From contig CAZLFA010000008.1 of NCBI GenBank assembly GCA_964558665.1, positions 1-64,000 of the forward strand: 64,000 nt of DNA, given 5' to 3'. Numbering within the stretch: the first letter of the stretch is position 1; each line of letters starts with the position of its first letter. The notes under the pieces are model-generated. The model was not told the DNA's origin and did not search any database. It was given only the letters and a program-made list of their open reading frames with translations. The DNA comes from CAZLFA01 sp964558665 (lineage in GTDB: Bacteria; Desulfobacterota; Syntrophia; Syntrophales; PHBD01). Below, one piece after another: positions 1 to 9,527 of this stretch. A program made the translations under genes and the position numbers.

Positions 1-55
<55 letters not shown>

Positions 56-60
56 ACATA

Positions 61-98
61 AAAAGGGGTTAAGCGATTGCTTAGCCCCTTTTGTTTTT
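61..98 (+). terminator. Intrinsic terminator of the tRNA-Ala transcript
   Basis: A 14-bp stem (61-74 with 79-92, one G-T wobble), a 4-nt loop GATT and a T-rich tail. It lies 6 nt after the tRNA CCA end and before the 201 gene. Confidence 0.9.
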
Positions 99-200
99 CT
101 TGTGTCAATTAAAATGTCACATTCTGTACTTGCAGTTTAATCTTTTGTGCCTAATCCATGATATAATACATCTACAAATAACCGGACAGGTGAATGAAAG

Positions 201-2243
201 ATGAATCAGCAGTCAATCATAGAAGGCCTTCACAAGAAAATCGACGAGCTGGAGCGCAGGATTGAACAGTACAAGGCAATGGAAGAAAAGCTTCGGGAAA
301 GCGAAGAAATTTACAAGACGATTTCCCAGAAATCCTTTGCGGGCATTTATGTCGTCCAGGACGGCCGGTTTTGCAACGTCAACGAAAATGCGGCTTCATA
401 TGCAGGCTTCACAGTTGAAGCTTTGATAGGCCGTGAATCCGACTGTGCCATTCATCCCGACGACAAACAGAACGTTAAAAAAAATGCCAGGGAAATGCTG
501 TGCGGCATACGCACTGCTCCCCATGTGTTTCGCGTTACCACAGGCCAGGGTAAAGTACGCTGGATTATGGAAACAGTCACTTCAATATCATACGGCGGCA
601 GACCGGCGATCCTCGGCAACTGCATGGACATCACCGAACACAAGCTTGCGGAGGAGCGGCTTCGGGAATCGGAAAATCTTTACAGGGCCATATTCGAAAC
701 AACAGGGACGGCTACCATCATAATCGACGAAGACACCACAGTGTCGCTTGTCAATACGGAATTCATTACAATGTCCGGTTTTACCAGGGAAGAATGGGAG
801 GGGAAAAAAAGCTGGACGGAATTTGTCGTCCCCGATGATGTCGCAAGAATGAAGCAGTATCATCATCTGCGAAGGATTGCACCTGAATCCGTTCCCCGGA
901 ACTACGAATTTGGTTTTATCGACAATCAGGGACACATCATGGATGTAATCGTCACAGTCGGCATGATACCCGGTACAAAAAAGAGCGTGGCATCCGTCCT
1001 TGATATTACTGATCTTAAGCTCGCCGAGAAGAAACTCCGTGAATCGGAAGATCTGTACCGAACCATATTCGAAAATACAGGAATGGCTACCATCATTATC
1101 GAGGAAGACACGACGGTGTCTCTGGTCAATACTGAATTCATCAAGATGTCCGGTTTTATCAGGGAAGAATGGGAAGGGAAGAAAAGCTGGACGGAGTTCG
1201 TGGTTCCGACAGACGTTGAGCGCATGAAGGGCTATCACTATCTGCGCAGAGAAGATGCCAATGCAGCCCCCAGGAACTATGAATTCGGTTTTATCGACAG
1301 CCGCGGGCGCATCAGAGACGTTATGCTGACCATCGGCATGATTCCGGGAACGAAAAAAAGCGTCGCCTCTTTCGCAGACATTACGGAATTCAAGCTTGCA
1401 GAGCAGAAAGTGCGCGAATCCGAAAATCTCTACCGGACGATTTTTGAAACGACCGGCACCGCCACCATTATTATTGAGGAAGATATGACCCTTTCTCTTG
1501 TTAATACCGAGTTTGAAAACCTTTCGAAAGCACCCAGGGAATACTGGGAGGGAAAACGCAAGTGGACCGAATTTGTAACCCGCAAGGATCTGGCAAGGAT
1601 GCAGGGTTATCATAAGAAAAGAAGAATCGATCCCGCCACGGCTCCACGAAACTACGAATTTCTTTTTCTGGACAAGGAAAACAACCTGAAAAATGTCATC
1701 ATTACGATCGGCATGATCCCGGGAACGAAAAAGAGCGTTGCCTCTTTTGCCGACATTACCGAACAGAAACATTCTGAGACGGCATTAAGAAAGAGGGAAC
1801 GGGAAGTTCAGTTGAAATCGCGCAATCTGGAAGAGGTCAATACTGCCCTGAAGGTTTTATTGACTCAGAGAGAAGAGGACAAATCCGAGATGGAGGAAAA
1901 AGTGCTTTCCAATGTAAAAGGCCTGGTGCTTCCCTACATAGAAAAGCTGAAAAGCAGCCGCATCAGCAAGCGTGATATGTCATTCGTAAGCATCCTGGAA
2001 TCCAACCTGATCAATATAATATCTCCCTTTTCGCATCGCCTGTCCTCACGACACCTGAATCTGACACCTAAGGAACTGCAGGTTGCCAACCTGATCAAGG
2101 AAGGCAGAACAACCAAGGAAATCGGTGAAATGTTAGGTATTTGTGCCGGGGCAGTTGCTCTTCACCGGAATCATGTGCGGACAAAACTCGGCATAAAAGG
2201 CAAGAAAATCAATCTTCAATCTTATTTAGGCTCCCTTTCATAG
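201..2243 (+). CDS. Multi-PAS sensory protein with C-terminal LuxR-type HTH
   Basis: Predicted cytoplasmic one-component transcription regulator of 680 aa. A short N-terminal coiled coil (about 8-35) is followed by four PAS domains near 36-149, 156-273, 281-398 and 406-523. A second coiled coil spans 525-575 and a LuxR/GerE-type helix-turn-helix 618-680 (LTPKELQVANLIKEG start, KEIGEMLGI recognition region). No transmembrane segment, histidine kinase core or receiver is visible. PAS2-PAS4 are near copies of each other, each carrying a WTEFV motif and GMIPGTKKSVAS; PAS1 differs. This suggests internal amplification of one sensor module. The signal is unknown. The Shine-Dalgarno sequence is weak. 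The gene stands alone between the tRNA terminator and a 500-nt gap. Proteins with this PAS-LuxR layout are common in syntrophic Desulfobacterota; target genes cannot be named from sequence. Confidence 0.9.
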   Translation: MNQQSIIEGLHKKIDELERRIEQYKAMEEKLRESEEIYKTISQKSFAGIYVVQDGRFCNVNENAASYAGFTVEALIGRESDCAIHPDDKQNVKKNAREMLCGIRTAPHVFRVTTGQGKVRWIMETVTSISYGGRPAILGNCMDITEHKLAEERLRESENLYRAIFETTGTATIIIDEDTTVSLVNTEFITMSGFTREEWEGKKSWTEFVVPDDVARMKQYHHLRRIAPESVPRNYEFGFIDNQGHIMDVIVTVGMIPGTKKSVASVLDITDLKLAEKKLRESEDLYRTIFENTGMATIIIEEDTTVSLVNTEFIKMSGFIREEWEGKKSWTEFVVPTDVERMKGYHYLRREDANAAPRNYEFGFIDSRGRIRDVMLTIGMIPGTKKSVASFADITEFKLAEQKVRESENLYRTIFETTGTATIIIEEDMTLSLVNTEFENLSKAPREYWEGKRKWTEFVTRKDLARMQGYHKKRRIDPATAPRNYEFLFLDKENNLKNVIITIGMIPGTKKSVASFADITEQKHSETALRKREREVQLKSRNLEEVNTALKVLLTQREEDKSEMEEKVLSNVKGLVLPYIEKLKSSRISKRDMSFVSILESNLINIISPFSHRLSSRHLNLTPKELQVANLIKEGRTTKEIGEMLGICAGAVALHRNHVRTKLGIKGKKINLQSYLGSLS

Positions 2244-2366
2244 TATATAAATTACATACAATCTTCTTACGATTTTATTGTATTGATTCAGTCGTTGCAT
2301 TCCTCTATAAAGTAGCCACTTTACAATCTCATACAGCTAAACATTCACCATTGCGGGCTCATTTAT

Positions 2367-2383
2367 CCTTTGCTCAGCAAAGG
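2367..2383. promoter_or_regulatory. 17-bp palindrome, possible operator
   Basis: CCTTTGCT (2367-2374), one central base, then AGCAAAGG (2376-2383): a perfect dyad with 8-bp half-sites. The spacing is too tight for an RNA hairpin, so a dimeric DNA-binding protein is the more natural reading. No regulator is identified. Confidence 0.4.
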
Positions 2384-2467
2384 GACCACAAATATATCAG
2401 ACAAGATTATGTGGCAATATAATAGCTTTCAAGGTGTTACCTCCAAGTACCGGGGCGAATGCGGAAT

Positions 2468-2521
2468 AACTCCGGTCGTACACCCTCCCTGGACCGGAGT
2501 TGATGCGAAACAGCTCCGGTC
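2468..2521. repeat. Three CTCCGGTC units in alternating orientation
   Basis: AACTCCGGTC (2468-2477) is inverted perfectly as GACCGGAGTT (2492-2501) with a 14-nt spacer. CTCCGGTC then appears again directly at 2514-2521. The three 8-mers begin 22 nt apart (2470, 2492, 2514). This could be an operator array or an RNA stem with two alternative pairings. No T-run follows, so it is not a simple terminator. Confidence 0.55.
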
Positions 2522-2686
2522 CAACACCCTTGAGCAGATGCTGAAATCATAAACCGTATAAGTTTCAAATGCCCCACCGGTATTAATCATACAGGCCGGC
2601 AAGAGGAGAAACTTAAAAAATACGAACGATCCCTGCTCCGGCAATGCAGTCTCCACCAGGTCCATCGTGATTAAGACTCAGTGATT

Positions 2687-2715
2687 TTGAGTTTTATTGA
2701 AGCATTGGAAATAAT
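2687..2715 (+). promoter_or_regulatory. Possible sigma70-type promoter of the CoA-transferase gene
   Basis: TTGAGT (2687-2692), a 17-nt spacer, then AATAAT (2710-2715), leaving a leader of roughly 25 nt before the ATG at 2746. The match is moderate. Confidence 0.35.
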
Positions 2716-2745
2716 CTGACAAACCATTAAAAAGGAGGAACTTAT

Positions 2746-4089
2746 ATGAGTTTTAAAGATGAGTACAAACAGAAGCTGGTTTCCGCTGAGAAAGCAGTCG
2801 GTGTAGTCGAATCGGGTAATTGGGTTGAATATGGCTCCTTTACTGGGATGGTCAGGGCCTGCGATAAAGCCCTGGCGCAACGCAAGGGGGAACTGCAGGA
2901 TGTTAAAGTACGCAGTTGCGTAACCGCCTATCTACCCGAGGTTGTGGTTGCGGATCCCAAGGGAGAGGTATTTACCTGGGTCAGTTGGCACTTTTCAGGA
3001 GCGGACCGCAAGTTCGCCGACAAGGGGACCCCTGTATACTATACTCCTGTAAAATATTGCGAAGTTCCCCGCTATGTGCGTGAGGAGATGGATGATCTGG
3101 ATGTCCTCATGCTGCAGGTTGCGCCTATGGATAAGCACGGGTTCTTTAACTTCGGGCCCCAATGCTCTCACTCCAAGGCTTTGTGTGATCGTGCCAAGAA
3201 AGTTATTGTTGAAGTAAATGAAAAAATGCCCCGCTGCCTGGGCGGATTTGAAGAGGCCGTTCACATCAGCGAGGTTGATTATATTGTTGAGGGAGAAAAC
3301 CCGCCTCTTACACAGCTTCCCTCTCCTCCGCCTTCGGAGGTGGACAAAACAGTTGCCCAGTTGATCGTTGATGAGATGATCGACGGCAGTTGCATCCAGC
3401 TTGGCATCGGCGGTATGCCAAATGCGGTGGGTATGCTCATAGCAGACTCTCATCTCAAGAATCTGGGCTGCCATACCGAGATGCTCGTGGACGCCTATGT
3501 ACACATGTTTAATGCAGGAAAACTGACCGGATGCAAAAAGAACATCGATCCCAAGAAGATAGTATACACATTCGCCCTGGGCACACAGATACTTTATGAT
3601 TTTATCGATGACAACCCGTGCTGTGCCACCTATCCGGTAAGCTACACAAATAAACCGTCAATTGTCGCGCTTAATGACAATATGATAACCATCAACAACG
3701 CCATTGAAGTTGACCTTTACGGTCAGGTATGTTCCGAGTCTTCCGGATTCCGGCAGATTACAGGCACAGGGGGACAGCTTGATTTTGTCCTTGCCGGTTA
3801 CGAGTCAAAGGGCGGCAAGTCCATGGTCTGCCTGCCTTCGAGTTATAAAGATAAAGAGGGAAAAACAAAATCGCGAATAGTTCCCTTCCTGCCTCCCGGA
3901 GGCATCGTGACCGTCTCCAGGACCATCGCTCATATATTTGTAACAGAATACGGGAAATTCAATGTCAAGGGGAAAAACACCTGGCAGAGGGCGGAAGGAC
4001 TCATTAACATTGCCCATCCCGACACCAGGGACGATCTTGTCAAGGCTGCCGACGAGCAAGGCATCTGGAGAACAAGCAATAAGAAGTAA
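2746..4089 (+). CDS. Acetyl-CoA hydrolase/transferase family CoA-transferase
   Basis: 447 aa, the usual length for the family of butyryl-CoA:acetate and 4-hydroxybutyrate CoA-transferases. These enzymes move CoA between an acyl-CoA and a free carboxylate through a glutamyl-CoA intermediate. The likely catalytic Glu lies in the segment reading AIEVDLYGQVCSES, and the oxyanion/CoA-site motif GTGGQLDF follows, both typical of this family. The N-terminal half has the family signature around VSWHFSGADRKF. The AAGGAGG ribosome site 8 nt upstream is strong. The gene is monocistronic, closed by a good terminator. In a syntroph such an enzyme would activate or release short-chain fatty acids. Substrate choice (acetate, propionate, butyrate or other) cannot be read from these motifs. 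Confidence 0.88.
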   Translation: MSFKDEYKQKLVSAEKAVGVVESGNWVEYGSFTGMVRACDKALAQRKGELQDVKVRSCVTAYLPEVVVADPKGEVFTWVSWHFSGADRKFADKGTPVYYTPVKYCEVPRYVREEMDDLDVLMLQVAPMDKHGFFNFGPQCSHSKALCDRAKKVIVEVNEKMPRCLGGFEEAVHISEVDYIVEGENPPLTQLPSPPPSEVDKTVAQLIVDEMIDGSCIQLGIGGMPNAVGMLIADSHLKNLGCHTEMLVDAYVHMFNAGKLTGCKKNIDPKKIVYTFALGTQILYDFIDDNPCCATYPVSYTNKPSIVALNDNMITINNAIEVDLYGQVCSESSGFRQITGTGGQLDFVLAGYESKGGKSMVCLPSSYKDKEGKTKSRIVPFLPPGGIVTVSRTIAHIFVTEYGKFNVKGKNTWQRAEGLINIAHPDTRDDLVKAADEQGIWRTSNKK

Positions 4090-4128
4090 CGACGATTATG
4101 TTTTCTGAGGGAATGAAGTGTTGCTCTG

Positions 4129-4165
4129 ACGGGACCGGGACTGACGCCACCCGGTCCCGTTTTTC
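4129..4165 (+). terminator. Intrinsic terminator after the CoA-transferase gene
   Basis: A perfect 11-bp GC-rich stem (4129-4139 with 4150-4160), a 10-nt loop and a run of T. Confidence 0.9.
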
Positions 4166-4215
4166 TATAATTTGCCTCTATCTAAACCCTAATATGGGCT
4201 GCTTTAGTCTGACGC

Positions 4216-7110
4216 TTATTCTTTTCCCAATATCTCCCTGATCTTCTTAGACAGATCATCGACCCGGAAAGGTTTTTGCAGAAACGCCTGAACACCCCGA
4301 TTGATGATCATCTGTGCTTTTCCGTCTATACTGTAACCGCTGGCAAGAATTGCCTTTACATCGGGATTGATGGATTTCAGTGCATCAAAGAGCTCCCCGC
4401 CATCCATACCGGGCATGATCATATCAAAAATCACCAGGGCAATCCGATCCCTGTTCGCATGATATATTTGTATTGCCTGCTGTCCCCCCGTCGCCGAGAT
4501 AACACGGTATCCCAATTCCTCCAGCAGGTCCCTGGTTACATCAAGGATTGGTTTTTCGTCATCGATAATCAAGATCGTTTCACTTCCCTTTAAAATGCCG
4601 AGAAAAGCTTCTTGCTCGAATTTGATCTCGTTTTTACCGGATTGAGGGAGATAGATGTAGAATGTTGTTCCCTTCCCTTTCTCACTTTCCAGATTTATAA
4701 TTCCGCCATGGGATTTTATGATTCCATATGAAGACGCAAGCCCCAGTCCCGTGCCCCGTCCCATCTCCTTAGTCGTGAAAAAAGGATCGAAGACCCTTTG
4801 CCTGGTCTGTTCATCCATTCCTATCCCTGTGTCTCTTATGGAAATCTTTACATAGCCCCCGGCTTTAATACCGTATGGATGAGTGAATGATTCGTCAAGG
4901 GTGACATTCTGTGTCTCTACATATATATCGCCCATCTGATTAGGCATAGCCTGCCAGGCATTAAGAAGGAGATTCAGCATTACCTGTTCAATCTGGCCGC
5001 GGTCTAATTCCGCTGTCCACAAACCATCCAAATACTTTTCATGAATGTTGACCTCTTTTTTGGTCCTGCTGAAAATAGAAATAATCCTTCTTAACAATTC
5101 GTTAAGGTTTGCCGGCCTCAATTCATACTGTCCGCCTTTTGCAAAACCCAGCAACTGGCGTGTCAGGTTTGATCCGCTGTGCGCCTGCTCCTGAATCGCC
5201 CTGAGCTTCTCATAGTGCGGATGGGCGGAATCTATGTGCAGAAGTATGAGTGATGCATAACCCTCTATTCCCATCAGCAGATTATTGAAGTCATGGGCTA
5301 TGCCGCCGGCCAGGGTACCTATGGCCTCCATCTTTTTCGCCTGGAGCAGTTCAGATTCGAGACGGTGCCTTTCGGCTTCAACCTCTTTCTGCTTCGTTAT
5401 GTCCATTGTACTTCCCAGCACCGCCCTTTTCCCATCGTAAACTATCGAGGTAACCGTTTCCATGAGCCATTTTACATTGCCGTCTTTTCCGACAATTCTG
5501 AACTCATAAGGGGTAACCGTTTCTCCGTTTAGCATTTTTTTTGCCATCTTTCTGACATGATCACGGTCATCCGGGTGAACAAAATGCAACATGCGGGCAC
5601 CTAACAGTTCATTTTCCGGATAGCCTGAATATTTTGATATATGGGGGTTGGCAAAGCGGATCCTGCCATCCTGCACAATATAGACTCCAACCTGTGAACT
5701 GTTTGCCACGATGCGATATTGATCTTCCGCCATTCTTCTTTCAGTAACATCCCTGACAATGCCCCTGAATCCGGTAGGACACCCCTCTGCATTTTTCAGA
5801 ATGGAAGCGGAGAATTCAATCGTTTTTCTGGAACCGTCCCCGGCAATAATATCCCACTCATATCTCTTGATCGGATTGCCCGTTTTAAACATTTTATTGT
5901 AGGCAAGATAGATTCTCCTGGCATTTTCCTCATCGGCGGCGTAATTTTTAAAATTGGTACCAAGCAATTCATTTTTTTCATAACCGAACATCTTCTGGAA
6001 CGATTTGTTACAAAAAGTAAAATTGCCTTTCAGGTCAACCTCCTGGTAGCCGTCTTCGATTTCTTCCAGAATTACTCTGTACCGCTCCTCGCTTTTCTGC
6101 AATGCCTGTTCATATTCCTTGTACAGGGTAATATCCTGGGTCATTCCCTCATAATAAGACAAGCGTCCCTCTGCGTCTTTGACCGCCCTTGCGTTTACCG
6201 ACATCCATATCTTCGAACCGTCTTTGCGGTAAACCTGGTACTGTATGTTTTCTGCGTGCCCCTGTTCCGACATAAACCGCATAAACCGCTCCCGGTCTTC
6301 CGGGTTTATGTAGTATTGACTGGCTATGTCGCTGATGCTTTCGATCATTTCCCGGGGCGATGAAAATCCGCACATTGCAGCCATTGCCGGATTGACATCA
6401 ATGAACCGCCCTTGCGGGGAACTTTGAAAAATACCTTCTATTGCATTTTCAAAAATACTGCGATAGCGTCCCTCGCTTTCCTGCAGCTCTTTGTTTATTT
6501 CCGATAATTCTTTTGTTCTTTTTTCAACCCGTATCTCCAGCTCGTCATGCGCCCTGCGAAGTTCGCTTTCCGTCATTCTGCGTGATATTTCTACAGCAGC
6601 CAGATTCCCGAGCAAAAGGAGAGTATCGAGATTGTCCTGCGTAAAGTCGGTATAGCGGCGATTGAATATGTAAAGCACGCCCAGATTCAGTGAACCGAAC
6701 CGGATGGGAACCGCCATACCGGAAACCAGCCCCTCTTCCTTGACGATGGAGTCCACAATATGAGTAATTTCAGTGTCATGAAAATAATCATGGATTATAT
6801 ATCCCTTCCTGGTGGCCATTACTTTACCGCCGAGACCTTTTCCATAAGGCAGACGCATCTTTTTAAATGCTTCGGTCCTGATACCGGATAAGGAATGCAT
6901 ATAAACCTCATTTTTTCCTTCATCGGCAAGCGCCATATAGGCTGTGTCGGCACCGAGAATCTGTCTGCCCTGCTCCACAATATAGGCCAGATTCTCTTCA
7001 AGACTTCTATCCGAACTCATATTCAGTGCGAGTTCATATAATACCTTGAATTTATTCAGTTCTATTTTTAGCTTTTCTGTTGCAGACGACTGTTCCATAT
7101 TAATTTCCAT
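4216..7110 (-). CDS. Hybrid sensor histidine kinase (GAF-PAS-PAS-PAS-HisKA-HATPase-REC)
   Basis: 964-aa predicted soluble sensor kinase. Domains in order: GAF about 35-178, coiled coil 180-212, three PAS domains (about 213-330, 338-460, 463-575), a HisKA dimerisation domain with phospho-acceptor H606 in GGIAHDFNNLL, a HATPase domain (N box near LLLNAWQ, then DTGIGM and GTGLGLA), and a C-terminal receiver (about 850-960) with phospho-acceptor D896 in FDMIMPG and the conserved Lys of QKPF. HisKA of this HDFNN type often signals through an intramolecular or separate receiver. No output domain or response regulator gene is adjacent. Two starts are possible: the ATG at 7110 lacks a ribosome site, while the ATG four codons later (7098) has GGAA just upstream. 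It is divergent from the 7314 gene across about 200 nt. Confidence 0.93.
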   Translation of the reverse strand: MEINMEQSSATEKLKIELNKFKVLYELALNMSSDRSLEENLAYIVEQGRQILGADTAYMALADEGKNEVYMHSLSGIRTEAFKKMRLPYGKGLGGKVMATRKGYIIHDYFHDTEITHIVDSIVKEEGLVSGMAVPIRFGSLNLGVLYIFNRRYTDFTQDNLDTLLLLGNLAAVEISRRMTESELRRAHDELEIRVEKRTKELSEINKELQESEGRYRSIFENAIEGIFQSSPQGRFIDVNPAMAAMCGFSSPREMIESISDIASQYYINPEDRERFMRFMSEQGHAENIQYQVYRKDGSKIWMSVNARAVKDAEGRLSYYEGMTQDITLYKEYEQALQKSEERYRVILEEIEDGYQEVDLKGNFTFCNKSFQKMFGYEKNELLGTNFKNYAADEENARRIYLAYNKMFKTGNPIKRYEWDIIAGDGSRKTIEFSASILKNAEGCPTGFRGIVRDVTERRMAEDQYRIVANSSQVGVYIVQDGRIRFANPHISKYSGYPENELLGARMLHFVHPDDRDHVRKMAKKMLNGETVTPYEFRIVGKDGNVKWLMETVTSIVYDGKRAVLGSTMDITKQKEVEAERHRLESELLQAKKMEAIGTLAGGIAHDFNNLLMGIEGYASLILLHIDSAHPHYEKLRAIQEQAHSGSNLTRQLLGFAKGGQYELRPANLNELLRRIISIFSRTKKEVNIHEKYLDGLWTAELDRGQIEQVMLNLLLNAWQAMPNQMGDIYVETQNVTLDESFTHPYGIKAGGYVKISIRDTGIGMDEQTRQRVFDPFFTTKEMGRGTGLGLASSYGIIKSHGGIINLESEKGKGTTFYIYLPQSGKNEIKFEQEAFLGILKGSETILIIDDEKPILDVTRDLLEELGYRVISATGGQQAIQIYHANRDRIALVIFDMIMPGMDGGELFDALKSINPDVKAILASGYSIDGKAQMIINRGVQAFLQKPFRVDDLSKKIREILGKE

Positions 7111-7313
7111 GAATGTGAATCATTATGTGGCTTTTAAGATGCAATACTCTGACATATGTATACCAAATTCTGAGGTGACGTGCATTGTAATTGTCTGTTT
7201 GCAGCGATGATAATTTGATTTTTCGACTGTTGAACAAGACGTTCCGCTGTGGTAAGTAGGCTGATATAAAAAAGCTGCGCATAAATTAATCATAACTTTA
7301 AATGTGAACGAAT

Positions 7314-7565
7314 ATGAAAAAAATTGACCAAGTTACAACAATAAAGGGAGAGGTACTGATTTTACAAATATGCATGTACAGTACAGATATTGGAGAGTGC
7401 GTAGTAGCCCAGGATGAATACGAGACTATAGTGGATAAATTCTTTGATGAGCATAACCACCTTGTTTCTCCTGAGCAGCTGCCGGATGCAAAAAAAGATG
7501 TGGACTATTTCATAACACTGCTCGACTCGGCCATCCGGTTCTACAGCAGCAGGGAAAAAGAATAA
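7314..7565 (+). CDS. Small protein of unknown function (83 aa)
   Basis: I do not recognise this protein. It is acidic and predicted globular, with no signal peptide or membrane segment. Its codon use looks protein-like, and it sits 10 nt ahead of the DUF1460 gene in the same direction, suggesting co-transcription. A ribosome site is not evident. A 99-codon ORF on the opposite strand overlaps it but reads as a shadow. Confidence 0.55.
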   Translation: MKKIDQVTTIKGEVLILQICMYSTDIGECVVAQDEYETIVDKFFDEHNHLVSPEQLPDAKKDVDYFITLLDSAIRFYSSREKE

Positions 7566-7575
7566 CAGCATTGCC

Positions 7576-8520
7576 ATGGTACAGAGCAAGAGCGTTTTTG
7601 TGTATGTAAGTACCGGATTCCGGCCGTTAAAGATAAAGGTCATCTGTTTTATGATGATCATGCTTACTTTTTGTTCTTTACCTTTACAAAACGGCTTTTG
7701 CCTGGAATCAGGCCCAAACCAGAGGACAAACTACAACATGATATATAAACCGGCGGATAAAAGGATTTGTGAAAGCATTCTTGCCGAGGCTTTTAAAGAT
7801 AACATGTCGTCAGCACCTGTTAATGAGCTGGTGGTAAAGGTAGGAAGACACTTTCTGGGCACCAGCTACGTATCCAATACCCTGGAACGCAAGGGCCCCG
7901 AAGATCTGGTTATCAATCTTCGCCAGCTTGACTGTTTCACCTTTTTGGAAAACGCGGTCGTATTGGCAAGATTGATCAGAGCGGGCAAAAGCACATTTGC
8001 AGAGTATGCCGAATCCCTGAGGGAGGCGCGTTACCGGCAGGGAGTAATGAACGGCTACTCTTCCCGACTTCACTACTTTTGCGACTGGCTTTATGACAAT
8101 GAAAGGAAAGGAATTGTAAAAAATATTACCGCGGACATCGGAGGAGTAGAATATCCGGGAGTTATACGTTTTATGACGGCAAATGCCGGCAAATATTCGG
8201 CACTGGCGGATAACGACTCTTACAAGCAGATGAAGGTTGTTGAAAAGAACATTTCGCGGCGATGCAATTATTACATACCCAAAAAGTCTTTCAGAGAAAC
8301 CCAGGACAGAATAATGGACGGTGATTTAATAGCTATCACGACAGGCTTAAAAGGATTGGATGTTATTCATGTCGGTATTGCAATGCGCATCGGTAAAAAC
8401 ATCCATCTGCTGCATGCATCAAAGGTAACAGGCAAGGTTGTGGTCTCAAGCAGGACGCTTGACAGTTATCTGGCCGGCAAGAGATTCCGGACGGGGGTTG
8501 TAGTCGGCAGAGTATTGTAA
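7576..8520 (+). CDS. DUF1460 family secreted amidase/cysteine peptidase-like protein
   Basis: 314 aa with a long basic N-terminus and a hydrophobic segment (about 20-38) that looks like a signal peptide. The mature part matches the DUF1460 family (NlpC/P60-like fold, some members cleaving cell-wall peptides) through LDCFTFLENAVVLARL (near residue 115, candidate nucleophile Cys) and GLDVIHVGIAMR (near 255, candidate catalytic His). Likely periplasmic and acting on peptidoglycan fragments; the exact bond is unknown. It follows the small 7314 gene by 10 nt and ends one base before the convergent DUF4922 gene. Confidence 0.82.
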   Translation: MVQSKSVFVYVSTGFRPLKIKVICFMMIMLTFCSLPLQNGFCLESGPNQRTNYNMIYKPADKRICESILAEAFKDNMSSAPVNELVVKVGRHFLGTSYVSNTLERKGPEDLVINLRQLDCFTFLENAVVLARLIRAGKSTFAEYAESLREARYRQGVMNGYSSRLHYFCDWLYDNERKGIVKNITADIGGVEYPGVIRFMTANAGKYSALADNDSYKQMKVVEKNISRRCNYYIPKKSFRETQDRIMDGDLIAITTGLKGLDVIHVGIAMRIGKNIHLLHASKVTGKVVVSSRTLDSYLAGKRFRTGVVVGRVL

Positions 8521-8521
8521 T

Positions 8522-9520
8522 TCACAATGAAGCGATGGCTTCGTCAAGTACGGACTCCTCCAGAGAAACATCTTCGTATATTTCCATTACAGTCAGGGCA
8601 TTCAACTTATGAAAGTCAATTTCAAGCGGAGCTATGATCAGCCCCCCCATGTCCACAAGCCCGGGACTTACTGTGATCTTAGCCTCCCCTTCGCGATAAT
8701 ATGCATCGGGTCGGTGCCTGCGGCGCGGAAAGAATATGATCCTCCATCCTGATTCACCATATGAGCCGAAAAGATTCATCATCGGTTCATCTGTACAATT
8801 CAGCACCGTCTGCAGGGCGGCAATAAATTTTTTCATATAGAGCTCAACGGCAAGCCTGTCCTTTCCCTCCAGGACAAAGATTGAACGGCCCATATCTTTC
8901 AGTCGATAACAAATAATCCCTCCTTGTCTCCTGAACAATGATCGCTTTTTTTGAAAGTGGCTGTTTTTTTCGACAGGCAGGATATTCATGGGGGCAGCCT
9001 GAAAATGCATATGGTCAGGCGCAGAGGCTCCGCACTTTGCACCATTGTATAAAACTGTAAATGACGGACTGAAATCCTTTACGAGAGAGAGGAATATGGC
9101 CAGTTCCCCTTCTATTGCCTGTGGTCTGTGCTGAAGGAGAGAAATGGTCAGGTGGCCGCTGAAAATCGGGAAGGGATTGCACAAAATCAGATACCGCTGA
9201 AGATATTCAATACCCTGCTGCTCACAGGGAAGATTTCCCATGCAAAGGAAGCATCTTCTTTTCCTGATCTTTACGGGATTAACGTCCGCTGCCGTACTGA
9301 CGATTCTTCCGGGATTATATTGGACCGATACATAGAAACCGCCACACCTGATGCGGCGGGCTTTAACAGCAGCCAGACCTTCATAGCTCTCCTTGAGTCC
9401 GGTCCATGTTTTCTTTTGTGCGTTGATGAGCTCTGTTGTCAATTCGCAGAGCGATGCTGAATTTTTGTCAGCATTGAAGTGTGAAAAGATTCGCTCCTGC
9501 TCAGCAGTAACATCCGACAT
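8522..9520 (-). CDS. DUF4922 HIT-like protein (nucleotidyltransferase-type)
   Basis: 332 aa. The centre carries APDHMHFQA, the His-x-His-x-Gln signature of HIT-superfamily nucleotide hydrolases and transferases, and an upstream CFLCMGNLP segment like the metal- or nucleotide-binding N-terminal part of GalT/Ap4A-phosphorylase relatives. This combination matches DUF4922. It probably acts on a nucleotide sugar or dinucleotide. It starts 7 nt after the end of the GT2 gene on the same strand, so the two are surely co-transcribed and may share a sugar-related job. Confidence 0.75.
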   Translation of the reverse strand: MSDVTAEQERIFSHFNADKNSASLCELTTELINAQKKTWTGLKESYEGLAAVKARRIRCGGFYVSVQYNPGRIVSTAADVNPVKIRKRRCFLCMGNLPCEQQGIEYLQRYLILCNPFPIFSGHLTISLLQHRPQAIEGELAIFLSLVKDFSPSFTVLYNGAKCGASAPDHMHFQAAPMNILPVEKNSHFQKKRSLFRRQGGIICYRLKDMGRSIFVLEGKDRLAVELYMKKFIAALQTVLNCTDEPMMNLFGSYGESGWRIIFFPRRRHRPDAYYREGEAKITVSPGLVDMGGLIIAPLEIDFHKLNALTVMEIYEDVSLEESVLDEAIASL

Positions 9521-9527
9521 AGATATT

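Larger units (their letters stand above)
2244..2745. other. Intergenic region with several dyads, no convincing gene
   Basis: About 500 nt between the PAS-LuxR gene and the CoA-transferase gene. Short ORFs here (60-90 codons) lack good ribosome sites and look random. The region contains a 17-bp palindrome, three copies of CTCCGGTC, and a possible promoter just upstream of 2746. It probably carries the control region of the CoA-transferase gene. Confidence 0.6.

Noticed and set aside
588..1772. 394-codon ORF on the minus strand
   Set aside because: Exact shadow of the repeated PAS coding region; its own repeats mirror those of the plus-strand protein.
2370..2665. Short ORFs on both strands in the 2.3-2.7 kb gap
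   Set aside because: No good ribosome site; the frames simply read through the repeated CTCCGGTC units.
5719..6363. 214-codon ORF opposite the hybrid kinase
   Set aside because: Antisense shadow of PAS domains that are plainly coding on the minus strand.
7362..7661. 99-codon minus-strand ORF over the 7314 gene
   Set aside because: Low-complexity hydrophobic reading, no ribosome site, and would overlap two plus-strand genes.
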